From Heterodera schachtii (taxonomy: Eukaryota; Nematoda; Chromadorea; Rhabditida; Heteroderidae), in contig SIJG01000004.1 of assembly GCA_023374025.1 (NCBI GenBank), positions 3,690,965 to 3,754,964 of the forward strand: DNA of 64,000 nt. Direction: 5' to 3'. The stretch's first letter is position 1; each line of letters starts with the position of its first letter. A program made the translations under genes and the position numbers. Below the pieces are notes generated by a model that ran no database searches, had not been told where the DNA came from, and worked only from the letters and a program-made list of their open reading frames with translations. Positions 24,701 through 37,000 of the stretch are shown piece after piece.

Positions 24701-24894
24701 TCAATTGATAAAAAAATAATAACATTCTACTGGAGTAACTATCTAAAAAAAAAATTATTCTAAAAGTAATCCATAAATTTAATTTGTTTTAAATAAAAAA
24801 AATTATCAAACCATTTTATGATCATTGAAATATGAAAAACTGGGTTGAAATCGAAAATAAATAACAACACTTGAAAATTTCTATGATTGATAAA
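18743..24894. other. A-rich block, no gene recognised
   Basis: A-rich + strand with scattered small GC-richer patches (19555-19625, 20430-20510, 22065-22150). A 23-codon ATG frame at 20425-20496 and minus frames such as 22244-22044 show no motif. No TIR element was found. The stretch probably contains further diverged repeats that could not be aligned by eye. Confidence 0.45.
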
Positions 24895-25390
24895 AAGATT
24901 AATAAAAATATTAATGTTAATAAATCTAGATTAATACTCAAAATTTTACCTACATAATACCTAAAGAAAAAATCATCTTTGGTGGGTCCCTACAGTCAAT
25001 TAAATCTAATAATCGAAAAAAATAATTATTTAACTTAATCAACTGTAAACGAAAAAATATAAAATAAAGGGAAATGTATTCAAAATATTTGTATTAAGTA
25101 ATACAATGCTTTTAAAAACTTATAATTTAAAAAATATAAAAAATCTTGAGAATTTTAAGATGCAGAAATAACGTAAAAATTAATTTTTACAAATACATAT
25201 TAAAAGGAAAAACTTCAAAGGCCGAGAGTTTCACATCGAAGTCAAGATTTAAAGGAAAAAATAAAATATTTGTAAAACAATGAAATAATTTATTAAAAAA
25301 TAAAGACAAAAATATAATTATCAACATAAATATATTTAAAAATTAAATGACAAAGTCAGAAAATTTGAGATGCTTGTTTCGTTACAGAAT
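24895..25390 (+). repeat. Diverged repeat copy, partners at 1825-2390 and 6697-6800
   Basis: The first 430 bp align with 1825-2390. The last 100 bp (tttattaaaaaataaagacaaaaatataat to ttgagatgcttgtttc) align with 6697-6800 of copy B. This copy joins the two pairs into one family of order 1.8-kb type followed by 6.7-kb type. Confidence 0.65.
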
Positions 25391-26778
25391 TTAAATTTAA
25401 ATAATTCATAAATTATGCGGACTCTTTATGGTCAATATAAGATCAAAGATTTCTTAAAAATCTATAAATGAAAATCAAAACAAATTATCCATTTATCTAT
25501 TATTAAAATGAAAAAAATCTAAAAAGTAACCAAAACATAGAGAAAATTTTTTAAGATGAAGATGGGGAGAATCAAATGGACGATTCTGCAGCATGAAGTG
25601 CACTTATAGAAAAAAAGTTTCCGAACATATGCATATTTATTTAAATAAACTTGTAATTTAAAAATATGCTCAAAATGATAAAACAAAAATCAAAAATTAC
25701 GCTTAAAAATTTTACCAAAAATGAAGTAAATCTATTAATCTTGATACAATTAAAAATTGATTTTTAAAATAAATATAAACCAGTATTAGCAATGTAAATT
25801 TAAAAATGATTTTTAAATAAATTAAACAAAAAATTATCTAATATACCAAAATTATATAAACATTCACTCTGTCAAAGATGGAATTTAAAAAGCTCCTATT
25901 TTATTTTCAATTAATTTAAATCAAAAATCAAATTACTATATGAAATGATAAAAATATCTAAAAACTCAAATCTTGAGTCAAATAGTTGATAGCGCGGCAA
26001 CACCAATCGACTAGTATTTTAAAATTTTTCAACATAACAAGAGGACGATATAATCAATTATTTAATTACTACGAATATAAGTAGTTAAATATAAAATATT
26101 TTAAAATAAATTATATTTTGATGAACCAAATGAGAATATGCCTCTTTCGACAGAAATTTATAAACATAAGATAATGTTATATCTAATAAAAATATTGAAA
26201 CTATAAAATTTTTATGACTAGATATGAATTCCATTAAAAAAAAACTGAAAGCATAGCATTGTTCAGGCGGAGGTTCTTAAAAATACTTATGATAAAAATT
26301 GAAGAAATAACAAAAGTAAATATTACTTTATTAGTAAATCTGTTTTTAATTAATATCTTCGAATGTATAAAAAAGAGATGTTAAAAAGCTAAATTGCTAA
26401 TAAATCAAAACTCAATTTATTTATTTTATTAAAATAAGCTCAAATTTTATGAATTATTAATCAAAATACGAAATAAGAAGCTAACACATTAAAACAGTCT
26501 TCAAAATCACTCGCTGATGAAGATATTTTTTCTCTGAATAAATACATACATTAATTAGAATTTGGTTTACATTAACAAGCAAATTACCTCTTTACAAAAT
26601 TCTCCATATAAATTGTGAAAGAATATCCTTATATACATAATCATTTGAAATTGAGGCATACACTGCAAAAAAAAAGAAGCAACTTTGAGAATAAGAAAGA
26701 AATGGTAAAAACAAAAATAAAAAAGCAGTAAAAATATGTATAAAATAAATAGGTATGTTAAATAAAGTTTTACGTTTG
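25391..26778. other. A-rich block including a repeat copy at 25625-25815
   Basis: Contains the partner of 7950-8160 at 25625-25815. The remainder is A-rich with no gene. A minus-strand frame at 26843-26592 runs into the foldback arm and has membrane-like F/L composition typical of the complementary strand of A-rich DNA; it is rejected. Confidence 0.45.
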
Positions 26779-27151
26779 CTTAGGGAACCCGACATTTGGG
26801 GGCCCGACATTTTGGGACCGAACGACATTTGAGCAAAAGGCACTTATGAAACCACAGACATTTGGCAACCCGACATTTGGGGATTTTAATAAACAAAAAA
26901 AAAACTTAAAAATTTAATTGTAAGCCCAAAATTAGCAAAATTACGTCTGCTTTAGCCAGAGTTAATTTCATTGTAAGAAAAAATTAAATAATATTTTAAA
27001 AATTAACTCTGTTCCGAAACTCACCGCGAGGAGGTAGCAGAATTTTGATCCCATACTAACCACAACTCAATAGACAACCCCAATACATTTTTAAGTACAG
27101 TATACCTTTTTCCAATTTTTATTTAAAATGCCTTTCCCAAGGGCCAACGGG
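26779..27151 (+). repeat. Foldback left arm
   Basis: Starts cttagggaacccgacatttg and ends cccaagggccaacggg. The arm includes ctcaccgcgaggaggtagcag and tttagccagagttaatttc, both found inverted in the right arm. Confidence 0.85.
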
Positions 27152-27409
27152 GACAGAAATCCGTCAAGGGCATTCAAAAAGTTCCAGACGACTTTGCTGT
27201 CAAATTGCGTACAGAAACAAAATGCCGAGGTTATCTTTTCGGTTTCTTATCTTTCGGGTGACTTTGTTCGGTGCTTTAAATGAATTTTTGAAGGCTTTGA
27301 TGCCATTGAGAACGCAAACGAAGATGAGATTCTTGCTTATCTCAGATCTTTGCAATACAGACTTATGCGCAATGATTTTGACAATTGGGACGACCCAAAT
27401 GGTGATTAA
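27128..27409 (+). pseudogene. 94-codon frame in foldback spacer broken by one TGA
   Basis: ATG at 27128 lies at the inner end of the left arm. The frame runs MPFPRANGDRNPSRAFKKF and onward for 51 codons to TGA (27281-27283), then continues in the same frame IFEGFDAIENANEDEILAYL and ends ..DNWDDPNGD before TAA at 27407. Composition is protein-like: mixed residues, an acidic C-terminus and a helical-looking EDEILAYLRSLQYRLMR segment. There is no signal peptide or membrane segment. Unlike the background it is not dominated by K, N and I. It is either a captured host gene fragment or a relic of the element's own protein. The family is not recognised. Known biology allows TGA recoding, but simple decay is more likely. 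Confidence 0.45.
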
Positions 27410-27419
27410 GTTTTCACAT

Positions 27420-27809
27420 CCCGTTGGCCCTTGGGAAAGGCATTTTAAATAAAAATTGGAAAAAGGTGTACTGTACTTAAAAAATGTATTGTGGTTTGTC
27501 TATTGTGTTGTGGTTAGTATGGGCTCAAAATTCTGCTACCTCCTCGCGGTGAGTTCGGAAACAGAGTTAATTTTTAAAATATTATTTAATTTTTTCTTAC
27601 AATGAAATTAACTCTGGCTAAAGCAGACGTAATTTTGTCTAATTTTGGGCTTACAATTAAATTTTTAAGTTTTTTTTTGTTTATTAAAATCCCCAAATGT
27701 CGGGTCCCTAAATTTCGGGTTGCCAAATGTCTGTGGTTTCATAAGTGCCATTTGCTCAAATGTCGTTCGGTCCCAAAATGTCGGGTCCCCAAATGTCGGG
27801 TTCCCTAAG
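27420..27809 (-). repeat. Foldback right arm
   Basis: Reverse complement of the left arm, 17 bp longer because of one extra acccgaaatttaggg-type unit. Starts cccgttggcccttgggaaag and ends gggttccctaag. Confidence 0.85.
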
Positions 27810-27924
27810 TGTCGGGTCCATAAAGTCGGGTCCTCAAAAGTCGGGACCCCCAAAAGTCGGGACCCCCAAAAGTCGGGTTCCCAAATGTCGGGTCCCCAAG
27901 TTGCAAAACCCCAAAAATCGGGTA
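27776..27924 (+). repeat. GTCGGG(T/A)CCCC.AAA tandem array
   Basis: About nine short units of the form gtcgggtccccaaa, gtcgggacccccaaaa and variants, 14-18 bp each. It starts inside the right arm and extends about 115 bp beyond the end of its match with the left arm. Frames through it in both directions (PKCRVPK-like, WGSRLLG-like) are repeat artefacts. Confidence 0.8.
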
Positions 27925-28200
27925 TAAACATTTAGCAATATGTGTTTAAGGTACAAAACCAATCAAAATGGCAAAAAAAATACAAAAACTAAGTCATATT
28001 ATTGCTACTTCTTTTGATGATTATTAAATGGTTGCAAGCCCCGCCCCTCCAATTAATCTGGCATTTGGTGTTTTGTCTTGATATGAAGAAATAAGAGAAA
28101 AAGAAAAGAAATAGCACACACAAAGAAAAAAAGAAGACAGACAAGTTGTTTTCTTTCTTTTGTTTAAAAAAATGTCTTTTATGTGTGTGTTGACAGCATA
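27925..28200. other. Spacer between foldback element and polypurine tract
   Basis: Unique-looking sequence with a small GC patch, gccccgcccctccaatt, near 28040. Imperfect inverted words cacacacaaag and ttatgtgtgtg (about 28118-28190) could form a stem-loop. No gene. Confidence 0.45.
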
Positions 28201-29277
28201 GGTGCGGGAGAAGTGAGAGAAAAAGAGAAAAATTTAGAGAGAGTGAGAGGAATGCGAGGGAGATAAAAGGAAGAAACGGGAAAGGAAGGAAGAGGGTGGG
28301 GGAAAGAGATAGAGAGAATGGGGAAAAAGAACGGAGAGAGGTAGAAAGAGTGAGAGAAAGTGAGAGAGAGAGAGAGATGGAGTGAGTGAGTGTGGTAAGG
28401 GAAGAAGAGAAAGAGAGACGGAGCGAGAGAGGAGGGTTGGGAGAAAAGGGAAAGATAAAGAAGGAAGATAAAGAGAAAAGGGAAAGAGAGAGAGAGAATG
28501 GAGGGGGAAGAGATAGAAGGGTGGAGCGAGAGAGAGAGGGGAAGAGAAAAGGTTGTGAGAGGACAGAGAGAAAGAATGGAGGGGAAAGAGAGAAAGTAAG
28601 GGTGAAGAGAGAGAAAGTTGGGAGATAATGGGGTGAGAGAGAGATGCGGAAAGAGAACCGAGAGAGGGAGAAAGAGTGAGAGAAAGTGAGAGAGAGATAT
28701 GAAGCGAATGAGTGTAGTAAAGAGAAGGAGAGAAAGAGAGAGAGAGAAGAGCGATGGAGCGAGAGAGGAGGGGCGAGAGAAAAGGGAAAGATAAAGAACG
28801 AAGAGAGAGAGAAAAGGGAAAGAGAGAGAGAGAATGGAGGGGAAAGAGAGAGATAAGGGTGGAGCGAAAGAGAGGGGAAGAGAAAAGGTTGGGATAGAGA
28901 GAGAGAGAGAGAGAATGGAGGGGAAAGAAAGAAAGAGAGGGGGGGGGGGAGAGAGAAGGTTGCGAGAGAATGGCGGGGAAAGAGAGAGAGAGAATGAAAA
29001 AAGAGAGAGAGGGGAGAGGGAGAGAGAGGAAAGGGAAAGAGAAAGGGAAAAGAGAGAGAGAGAGGGGAATAGAGAGAGAGATGGGGGAAGAAAGATGGGA
29101 AGAGAGAGAGAGAGAGGGGAAGAGTGAGAGAAAGAGGGAAAGAGAGAGAGAGGGGAAGAGAAAGAGAGAGAGAGAAAGGAAGGAGAAAAGCGAGAGAGAA
29201 GGGAAAGACAAAGGGAAGAGAGAGAGAGGGGAAGAGAGATAGAGGGGAAGTTAGAGAGAAAGAGGGGAAGAGAGATA
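28201..29277 (+). repeat. 1.1-kb polypurine (GA-rich) tract with higher-order repeat
   Basis: The + strand is almost purely A/G, mostly gagaga interspersed with ggggaag and gaatggagggg. Longer blocks recur: agagtgagagaaagtgagag at 28347 and 28673, and gataaagaa(g/c)gaag at 28454 and 28790, giving a repeat period of about 326-336 bp. Both strands show long open frames (R/E/K on +, S/L/F/P on -, up to 367 codons) because the repeat lacks stops. They are not genes. Such tracts can form triplex (H-DNA). Confidence 0.9.
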
Positions 29278-29925
29278 AACAAAAACTAAATGATTTTATT
29301 TCAAAAAATTAAATAGTAGAAAATAAAAATAAAATAGAAACATTTTTTGACATTGAAATTAATTTTTAAAAAAATAATAATTAAACAGTAATTGAGAGAA
29401 AATAATTCCTATCTAAGCAGAAAATTTATATATCTACGAGAATAACAGACGAAATAAGAATGTTATAAGATAACCAATTTTTTTCTAATTATTTAAAATA
29501 TACAAAATTTAACGAAGAGATTTTACTTCAATTTTAAATATACAAAAGATGTAAATTTTATGAAATATAAATGAAAATTTTTGAAACGAATATATTACAG
29601 ATGTCTAAAATCACATGTTCAAATTATGAGTTTAATAAATAAATTCATTAATTGGAAAACACATGAAAATTGATCATTTTTTATATTAAAAGCAAAACTG
29701 TTGCTGAACATATACAATCGGGACGAGAACAAGAAAGAAAGGATGAAAAATAAAATAATAGTCTGTTATTTTTATTGTTAAGAAAGATAAATAAAATTAT
29801 TAAAATATCATCTTTGCCATATGTAATTTTAAAATTGATTACAAAAATAAAGGCGTAAAATCAAGCTAATATATTAAAATAAAAAACCGAAGATTATCAA
29901 CTAATAAATATAAAATTAAAAAATT

Positions 29926-30126
29926 CACGGACCAGCGGCGGGAGGGAGCGAGTCGAATTGTTCAAAGCAAGCAAAAAGAGCAGTAAAAACTATAGCAACA
30001 AGGAAATGCCCTAGGATTCCGTCGGACTTTGGATCTGAAATCAATCAGTTTCTCTTCTCACTTCAAATTAAACCCAGATTCCGACGAATATTACCCGAAA
30101 CAAAGCATGGGATAACAATTGAATAA
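29926..30126 (+). other. 66-codon open frame in GC-richer island, no ATG
   Basis: The frame opens just upstream of cac at 29926 and runs HGPAAGGSESNCSKQAKRAV onward to TAA at 30124. It is rich in K, R, S and P with no membrane segment. The overlapping next frame is also open over its second half. There is no start codon, so if coding it would be an exon or retroelement fragment. On the minus strand a tttcag acceptor-like word precedes atccaaag, so the opposite reading is not excluded. Confidence 0.2.
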
Positions 30127-30369
30127 CTTAAAACCATTTAACTTAGTAAATGATGAATCGAAAACTAAAAAAGCCATAATACTCGTAGAAAATTCATTAA
30201 AATTTAGCAAAATTAAAAGGCATTTGTAAAAAATATTCACTTAAAGAAGATCATTAAAAAAATTAAATACAATAACAAAAAAAAACATATTTTTCAAAAT
30301 TCCGGTCTCTACTAAAGACGCTAAAATATGTGCTAAAAAATAATCAAAAATACGGTGAAAACCATTTCA

Positions 30370-30590
30370 ATAATGCATAAATTTTCAAAAATTATCTCAT
30401 AATCTATGCATTTTAGCATCTCAAATTATAAAACAAAACGCATAAAAATTTAAAAGAATTAACTGATAGTTTTAAGAAAAGAAAATTATAAATAATAATT
30501 GGCTCAATCAACCAGCAGGGAGCTCTTCTGCCACTTTAATAGTTGCGTTAACGCTCATTTAACTTGACCGAATTGTACAAGAGTAATTAA
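30370..30590 (+). repeat. Diverged repeat copy, partner at 8390-8640
   Basis: Aligns with 8390-8640. The 3' part (gggagctcttctgccactttaat) is much GC-richer than its partner. Confidence 0.5.
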
Positions 30591-33264
30591 TGAGAATGTG
30601 ATTAATTCTTTCTTCATTGAATCTGTTATACAAATTGCGTTAAAATTATCGGATTTATTTTATATAAATTTAATACAATTTAAATAAACATATTTTTTAA
30701 AAGCTATATTTGTATAATTATTTATTTATATTTAAGTAAACCCAAATAATATGTTGCAATATGAGGTTGAGCAACTCACTGAATGGACCAATTTCTGTTA
30801 AAATATTATATGAAAATTAAAAAATTTTCTTTTTGTTGTTTTATAAAATACAAATTTAATTAATAAATGAAAGGTATTGTGGAAAGGATACCCGTTTAGA
30901 GATAACATGTGGGAGCTAGAGAACATTTGGAAAGTGTAAAGAAAGTGCTTTTGAGGAGTTTAAAAAATGAAAGTAAAAAAATTGTGAAATAAAATAAAAT
31001 AATCAGAAAATAAAACTTTTTTAAACTCAATTTTTTTCAATTTTAATTAGTTTTCGCCAGTTTTATATATTTTTTCATCTAGGGTGTGTTTTCTAACTAT
31101 ATTTGGCTACTTTCAAAGTATTGATTTTAAATTTAACAAAATTCAGACATTTTTAGTAATTTCACCCTTAATTTACAATAATTTATTTATATTTAAAATT
31201 ATTGATTCATACATATAGGTATGACCATCCTACAAGGATAAGTGATCAAAAGTTCGATGCAAATTTATTGAAAAATATTTGTTTTTTAATAATTAAAAAA
31301 CTGTTCATTTTGGTTAATTAAGAATACTAAAACTAAAAAAAGATTACTTTAAAATAAAATAACTAGAAAACACATTTAAACTCAAAAAGCTTTTAAAATT
31401 AAATAAACATGAAAAATCATTTTTTCATTTAAAATTTACATCTAATCTTAACATTCAAGTTTTTAAAAATTTATTCTACAATTAAAACATAAAATCTATG
31501 TATTACGTTACCTTTTACAAAAAAAAGTTAAAATTTATATTTGTGTTTTATAAAATGAAAACAAGAAAAGATAAAAATGCAAGTAGTATCAGTAGCATTT
31601 AAGACATTTATTACTTTAAAATTAATAATCATATAAAAAAAATTCTTATTCAGTTTGTAAATTATCAAATACAAAACCTCAAGCGAGAAAAACATGATTT
31701 GATATTTTAATTCTTTTATTTAGGAAGTAAATAATAAATAACTTTAATTACTAAAGTGAATACAGGATAAAAATCATCAATTTAAAAGTAAAAAATATAA
31801 AAAATATATAATTTCCAAAAAACTTTTTTATATATATTTATATTAATACATTCGAGTGACAACAGCATTAAATCATTCACAAAGATATTTGTTTTCCTAG
31901 ACCAGAGAGAAAACTGTTCGTCATCTTATGGAGCAACAGAGCATGAATTTAAAAAAAACAAATGTAGAACTTTATTGAACAATTTAAGTAAATTATAATA
32001 TCCAAAAGATAAAATAATAATTTCTAAAAGATTTAGTTCAATCAAAAATAATTCAATGAATAATTTATTTACTTGCGTTATTTTTAGGAATTATTTAATT
32101 GTAATTGATAAAAACAAATAAATGAATTCACTTAAATACATTAAACTATTATAAAAATAAAAAAAATAAAAAATAAACTAATAAGTCAAATAATGAATTC
32201 CAGAAAAAAGTTTATGATTAAATAATGAAGGCAATAAAAGTTATTTGAATAACAAAAAAATTATATTTTTAGGGTTAATTCAAAAAAGACACAGCATCAT
32301 CGCCAAAATAAGACTTTTCATTTGGCAAAATTCACTATAATATAACTATATTCCAGAAAATTCATTATTATTCTTTAAAAAAAATTTAAATAAAAAAAGA
32401 CTGTAATTTCAATAAAAGCTAGAAAAGGCATAATACGTTAAGCTATAACAAGTACATATTAAAACAATCTGCACAATTTCTCAAAGACAAAAACATTTAA
32501 CACGGGAATATATTTATATTAAAAATGAATTATTACCCCTGTATAAAAAAAGATTAGAATTGTAAGAAGTCATAAAACTTCTTTAAATCAATATAAAATA
32601 AAAATTTATAACAATTTAAAAAGTAGAACATAAAACCAATTCAAATGAATATTTAAAAAATATAGTAACGAAAAATTATAAATTAAAAAGCACCTATAAT
32701 GGTAAAATTTTTTTAGTAAAACAAAATAACTTCCAAAATTAATGTGATTTGAACCTATTAATAAGAATACATTAAAAAAAGAATTTCCAAGTTCTGACTT
32801 TAAATTAAAATAAGAAAAGGAAATAAGTTTTTACAATAATTCCTTCGGAATTTTTTGAAGTAAAAATAGTAAAAGGTATAAATAGGAAAATTAAAAAATT
32901 CAATTTTTATTATAATAGTACAAAAAAAAATAAAAAATAATAACTAATAATATAACGTAGAACATCTCAGCGAGAAAATAAAAATTTTCATCAAAAAAAA
33001 CAAAAACAAAATAATGCAAATTGTTGCATTCATAATAAAGTCCAATCAATATACTCAGAAATATGCAAAATTTAGCTGAAATAAACTAAAAATTTTTTAC
33101 TGCCATCCATGAAAATTATTCACTCGAGCATGAATCATGATCAAAACGTCCTCATGGCAAGATTAAAAAGGACAAATTCGAATTAAAAGAAGAAAATCCG
33201 AAAATAAAAAATCTAGGTAAGAAGAAAAAAATAATGAATAAATTTAAATAAATAAATATAGCTA

Positions 33265-34025
33265 CTATTATAGATTCTCCTTTATAAATTTATTCTTTTT
33301 CATTAATTTTTTCTAATGTTTCATTAATTTCATTTTATCAATAATTATTTTTTTTAATTCGATTGCAATTATACTAATTGTTTGCTGTTTTATTTTATAC
33401 TTGAATCTTTGATATAATAAAATTATTCAAGACATAAAGACCAGCAATAAATAACAATAATATTAAGAACGTTGTCACTTGAAAGGCACAATAAACAATG
33501 GTTTTAAAATCTATTAGTTTTTTGAATATTTTTTATATCTCTTTTGTACATTCGATTTTATTGATAAAATATAATAAATATTAGATTTTATGCTACTTGA
33601 TTTTTATATTAAATGTTTTTACGTAGTTCCGCGTGATCAGTCCAGTGTTTCAGGGATCATAATTTATTATATAATAATATTAATCTCTTATCGCAGAAAT
33701 TTATATAATTACTCTTGATGTAAACCTTTTGGTATATTGATTTATGATCAATTATAAAATATATTTAGAAAAATACATGATGTTCATTATCACTTTGTTA
33801 TAAGTTTTAAAAATTTATTAATAAAGTAATAGAGAATTTTAATTTTTATTAAATAATTAAATAAATCTCCCACGGGTATGATCCAGTTTTGTTTGGATCC
33901 AAATTAAAGATAATTAAATTTTCTTTTTATCTTTTTGACCTAAAAATATTTTAATAACTTTTTCAAAATATTCATTAGTTTATTACGTCATTTCTCTTAA
34001 GATGATTGAACTAAATTTTTCTTAA
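33265..34025. other. T-rich block inside A-rich half
   Basis: The + strand switches from A-rich to T-rich within a few tens of bases near 33265 and back near 34025. This is consistent with a repeat segment in inverted orientation. No gene or TIR was found at the switch points. Confidence 0.5.
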
Positions 34026-37000
34026 GAATCATAAAAAATAAAATTAATAACTGTTAAACAAGATAAATTATAACAAAGGTAAATATTTAAAAACAAACCT
34101 AAAAGAAAATGCATTATAATATAAGGGTAAAATTTAAAAATGAACTATAGGAAAACATCATCTTTAACTAAAAAAACTATAGAGCATTAACGAGTAAATT
34201 TATTACCGAGATTTTTTTATTTTAAATGTTAATGTATTTAGTTTTAATAAATCTTAATGATGGAAATATCAATTTTATAAAATAGAATTTTTAATTAATC
34301 ATTGCCTTATCAAATAATCATTTAAATTTTAAATTGCTTTGCTTTAGCGTCTTATAATAATCCAATTATAATAAAATACATTGTTAATTTTTATACATAG
34401 ATCGGCAAAATAAAATAAAATTTAAATCTTTATAAGTATATCAAATTTTATTTAAATTTTTTATAAAAATAATTATAAATAGTTTAAATGATAAAATTAC
34501 TAATTAGATTAAATATTAAAATGATTAAATAATCTAAGGAAAAAACCTTACTTTTAATTTAAGAAAAATGAGAAGAAAAAAATGAAAAAAACTCTATTTG
34601 CGCTAAATCTGTCACCTAAAAAAATTTAAAAAACAATAAATATAATTAATAAAAACATAAGGTATGAAAAGTCAAACATTGGTTCTTTAAATAAATTATA
34701 ATAAAACTTTCTTACGTCGTCCGATAGAACTCGTTTGTGCATAAGTGTTGCTGGCCTTGGACGAAGTCAAATAAAGAAAAACTTATATAAATAAATTTTC
34801 GAAAATTACACAAATATTTATGAATGTTAATTTTGCAAAATTATTAACTTTTTTTAATATTAAAAATATTTTGTTATTAAAAAAATTTAATAGTAATTAT
34901 TAAAAAAAAGTCGCGGAATTGGCGCGGCTTGGTCATGGAATAATATAAATTGCGAAAAATATTAAAAATAAATAATACATATAAAATATATTAAAAAAAA
35001 ATTGAACCAGATATAATTAACTTCAAAAAAACAATTCACATTAAAAACAAATTGATTTCCAAAATGAAAATCGGATGCTAAAAATAAAAGCGAATCTAAA
35101 CTATTCAAATACCTAAAAATTAATGTCAAATCATAATAAGGTATAAAGAAAAGTATTACCTCAACAACGGAATACATTTAAAGAATTATTTAAACGACAA
35201 TTAAATATGGTGGGTAATTTATGAATAATAAAAAAAAAGTGATAAATTTAAAATGAAAACAAATCTATACTTTATATGCTGAAAGATATAAGAAATTTCA
35301 TTTAAAATAAACGAAGTGACGATTAAGTTGATGAAAATAATTATTTTGCAAGTCCTAAGTTTAACAAAACTTCAGATAAGCAAATAAATATTTTGTCATA
35401 AAATTAAAAAAGTTAAAAATTTTTATATACAAAGAATAAATTATTATATAAAAGAAAACGCACTGAAAATTGTATACACCGATAATAGTCCAGAAAAAGT
35501 ATTAGTATTAATTAAAACATAATTTAACTTTTTTGTTAATATCCTCAATATTTACTCGAAAAGTTTGTCATATAATCCTATTTATTTTAATAGAAATGAG
35601 AAGAAATAATTAAAAAATGTAATTAAAATATTTTTAAATAAATTTAATATAAACAATAATGATAAAAATTAACGAAACAACTTACAAATATACCCATATT
35701 TTGACAAAATGATAAAATTTATGAACATATTCTGGTAAATTCAAACCGAATAAAACTAGAGCAATGAATAAAAAGATTTCATTATTTATAAATATATAAA
35801 ATTTAAAGAACTAAATAAACATTGGAAAACGTATTCAAAAAGGTCGCGAAAGGTGCATGGATGAAAATTTTAACAATTTAATAAAAAATTATATTGATCG
35901 AATCAATTATAGAAAGGATTAATAACGTACAAAATTTAAAAAATAATTATTTATGTAAAAATAAATCGGTTCAGAGAATAAATTGTTAATAAGAATTAAT
36001 AAATAAACTATAAAAATTTTTGTAACAACTTTTTTAAATTTAACGATTGCAGAATAACAAATAGTAATATTTTTCAGTTTTAAAAAAATAATGAAACGAT
36101 TGCTATCCTTGAAAGTCTTTTACAGTATGAAAGCGCACAAAAAACCAACGATTATTTACAACTTAAAATCAATAAAATCATAAAAATATCAATTAGCAAT
36201 CAAAAAACAACAAATGAAGAATTTATGAAATTAATAATATTGATAAACAATATTATTTTTTAATCTTATTTGAAACAGTTATAAAGAACGCTTAATAGAA
36301 AAGGAATAAAACTTTATAAAAACAAATAATTAATAATTAGATAATTATTATCATATTATAAATCGAAGAAAAATTTTTTAATTCATGTTCGAAGTAGAAA
36401 TACTTAAATCAAAAGGATGAAAATTTCAAAGTAACTTAAAATTTTTTCATTAAAAAAAATATTAGGTAGTAAGAATAATAATGAAATAAAGACAGAAAAT
36501 TTAAATATTTGAGAATGTGATGATATTAGAAGGGAAATATAATCGGCATGAATTTAAATTAAAAAATAATATGAAGTCATAATGATGCAATTGACTAAAA
36601 TCACTTCATTTTTATCTATTTTTACGGAAAAAACCACAAATACTTTATAATACCTCTATAAAAAACATCTCAAAATCAATAAGAATAAACATAAAAACAA
36701 AAGATTATAAAATGAATATAAAAGAAAATGCTATATCGGCAAAATAAGTAAATACAATACTGATAATGTCTATCAAATTATGTCAATTATGTAAAACAGA
36801 AATACCATATTTTTAATGAACAAGAAAATTAATTAATGTCCAATGAAAAACTCAACAAACTTAAAATTATATTAAACAAAAGATATAAACAGATGATATT
36901 GAAATTAATAAATTTTAATATTATTTTATACATAGTTAAATAAAAATAATTAATTAGCAAATGCAAAATAAATAAGAAGGATAGGTGTAAAACATAAGAT

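Larger units (their letters stand above)
26779..27924. mobile_element. Foldback element with ~380-bp inverted arms
   Basis: The left arm 26779-27151 and right arm 27420-27809 are near-identical inverted copies separated by a 268-bp spacer. The outer arm ends consist of short tandem units of the type acccgacatttgggg. The right arm has one extra unit, and the array continues outward to about 27924. Long TIRs carrying tandem repeats around a short centre are the pattern of foldback elements. The spacer carries an ORF-like sequence. No target duplication was identified. The high arm identity implies recent origin or gene conversion between arms. Confidence 0.85.
29278..33262. other. A-rich block, no confirmed gene
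   Basis: A-rich + strand. Contains the partner repeat 30370-30590 and the GC-richer island at 29926-30126. A few T-rich lines near 31020-31090 break the skew briefly. Nothing else is recognisable. Confidence 0.45.

Noticed and set aside
27222..27452. + frame of 76 codons in the foldback spacer
   Set aside because: It is out of phase with the more protein-like frame 27128-27409 and reads on into the right arm; F/L-rich shadow.
27776..27924. Short GTCGGG repeat array as a CRISPR
   Set aside because: Units are 14-18 bp with no distinct spacers, and the array is part of a foldback arm in animal-type DNA.
28179..29312. Long open frames on both strands of the GA tract (up to 367 codons, Ser/Leu rich or Arg/Glu rich)
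   Set aside because: They arise because the simple repeat lacks stop codons in every frame. Composition is purely repeat-driven and both strands are open.
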